Part shown: one piece after another, positions 62,901-64,000 of the stretch
Layout: every line of letters starts with the position of its first letter
How positions within the stretch are numbered: position 1 is the stretch's first letter
Assembly (NCBI RefSeq): GCF_036417845.1
Contig: NC_089978.1
Coordinates: 161,631,962 to 161,695,961, forward strand
Reading direction: 5' to 3'
DNA: 64,000 nt
Source of the DNA: Apteryx mantelli
Taxonomy: Eukaryota; Chordata; Aves; Apterygiformes; Apterygidae
The notes under the pieces: generated by a model
The model's database searches: none
The model's input: only the letters and a program-made list of their open reading frames with translations
What the model was told of the DNA's origin: nothing
Made by a program: the position numbers and the translations under genes

Positions 62901-64000
62901 TACATGAGTGTCCACATCCTGTGGACTGACTCTTCAGAACTGTCTTCTCCATGTGAGTTGTCAGCAGCAGGGCCCTGGTGACAGTCCTGTTCTGCTGAGT
63001 CTCCTAAGGCACGTTGCTGTGCAGAGTGAGTGTACTGACAGGGGCTGGAGATGGTCTCTGATGGATCTATAGCTGCTTTTTCCCCTTCTGCCTCTCTAGA
63101 TGTTGTCCTCTTTCCAGCATGTTCCTTCTGCCTTTGACTCCCTTGCCTCTTTATTTTGTGTTTGCTTTTTCCCTAGCTCTGCCTGCCATGGCTCACTTGC
63201 TCTTTACTTGGTCTTCCTGTTGATTTCCCTAAGCAAGGGAAATGTATCTAAATCCAATGTATTACGTACAGATAGTTATAAGTTTTTTTTTTTTTAAAAA
63301 TGGAACTCTCGTCCTATACTTGTTAGTTTTTTTTTTTTTGCCATGTTTTTCTCTGAAACTTTTTTTGAGAAGGAGACATATTTGGAGTTGGTGAGGAATT
63401 GACAAGGCAGGAGCTGAACAAATGCTGCATATGTAACATTATTATGGAAGACTGGAGATTCCTGAAGGCTCACGTTGAAAATATCTTACAGACAAATTGT
63501 GTCAGGGCTAAGCTACCTTACAGGTGCAGTAGATAACTTTCATGTGTGGTTCAATATAATGCCAATACAATGTTGAAACAAAACAATCTGCTTTAAAAGT
63601 TCTATATCTTCTTTAAAGATAAGATGATATTTATGTAGTAGTGGGGTGTGAAGCTGTAGTGTCAGTTCCCTTTAGAGGGAAGGTACATGTATATCCTTAT
63701 CTTTTTGAAGCTTACACTTAGAAGTGTGAAGTAATTATGAAATTATTACAGGACTAAGCAGCTATCTGGTGCTGAGTTTGCAGACAAGCAACCTAGTTCT
63801 CGTTGTCTTCCTATTACTCTAATACTTCCTATTATTTTGAGGCTATGTAATCATACAATAAATACAGAATACAAATTGACTTATACTGCACGTAGTAAGA
63901 AACTATGCAAGTGAAATTTAAACATAACATTAAGAAGAAAAAATGGAGAGATTTACACTGTCAGCAACATGCAGAAATCCCATGGTTAGAGATCTTTCTG
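59927..64000 (+). other. TMEM263: TMEM263 intron after first coding exon (3' end outside window)
   Basis: No sequence resembling the rest of TMEM263 (the proline/glutamine stretch and the glycine-rich membrane segments) was seen before the window end, so the next coding exon lies further on. The stretch is AT-rich with homopolymers: A15 at 60418-60432, T16 at 61852-61867, T13 at 63283-63295 and T13 at 63327-63339. Confidence 0.75.

Noticed and set aside
1..64000. CRISPR arrays, operons, insertion sequences, tRNA or rRNA genes
   Set aside because: The sequence is eukaryotic; no regularly spaced direct repeats, cloverleaf sequences or rRNA segments were seen.

Overview
This is nuclear DNA from a vertebrate, almost certainly a bird. 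Two protein-coding genes with spliced, GT-AG bounded exons can be recognised by protein similarity. Two 5'-truncated CR1 LINE fragments are present, one ending in tandem 8-bp ATTCTGTG units as avian CR1 does. Repeat density is low and there is one strong CpG-island promoter. The gene order RIC8B then TMEM263, same strand, is the order known from human 12q23. The species cannot be told from the sequence. Nothing bacterial, plasmid, phage or CRISPR-like is present.

Layout. 1-17171 (+): the 3' half of RIC8B, six coding exons (3536-3689, 4019-4114, 6496-6640, 6810-6954, 9176-9295, 17060-17171) that join in frame into 256 codons plus a stop. The earlier exons lie upstream of the window. A 3' UTR follows, with a first polyadenylation signal at 17445 and several possible later ones. 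About 17.5-48.5 kb: an intergenic stretch of about 31 kb with no coding gene I can support. It contains an orphan CpG-rich island near 24.7-25.2 kb next to a block that looks constrained, some smaller candidate regulatory motifs (POU octamer, inverted SOX pair, CTCF-like sites), and a minus-strand CR1 copy at 40.06-40.34 kb. 48.5-64 kb (+): a plus-strand CR1 tail ends about 200 bp before a CpG island (48.95-49.56 kb) that is the likely TMEM263 promoter and first non-coding exon. A 10.6-kb intron follows, then the first TMEM263 coding exon (59857-59926, ATG at 59863). The rest of TMEM263 lies beyond the window.

The two genes are neighbours but have no known shared pathway. RIC8B is a cytosolic chaperone and exchange factor for Gs-class G-alpha subunits. 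TMEM263 is a small two-pass membrane protein linked to body growth and bone; a nonsense allele is reported for autosomal dwarf chickens. I found no undescribed multi-gene system. The points most worth checking are the orphan CpG island, the in-frame skippable RIC8B exon, the RIC8B linker length, the inverted repeat at 13.52 kb and the regulatory-motif candidates.
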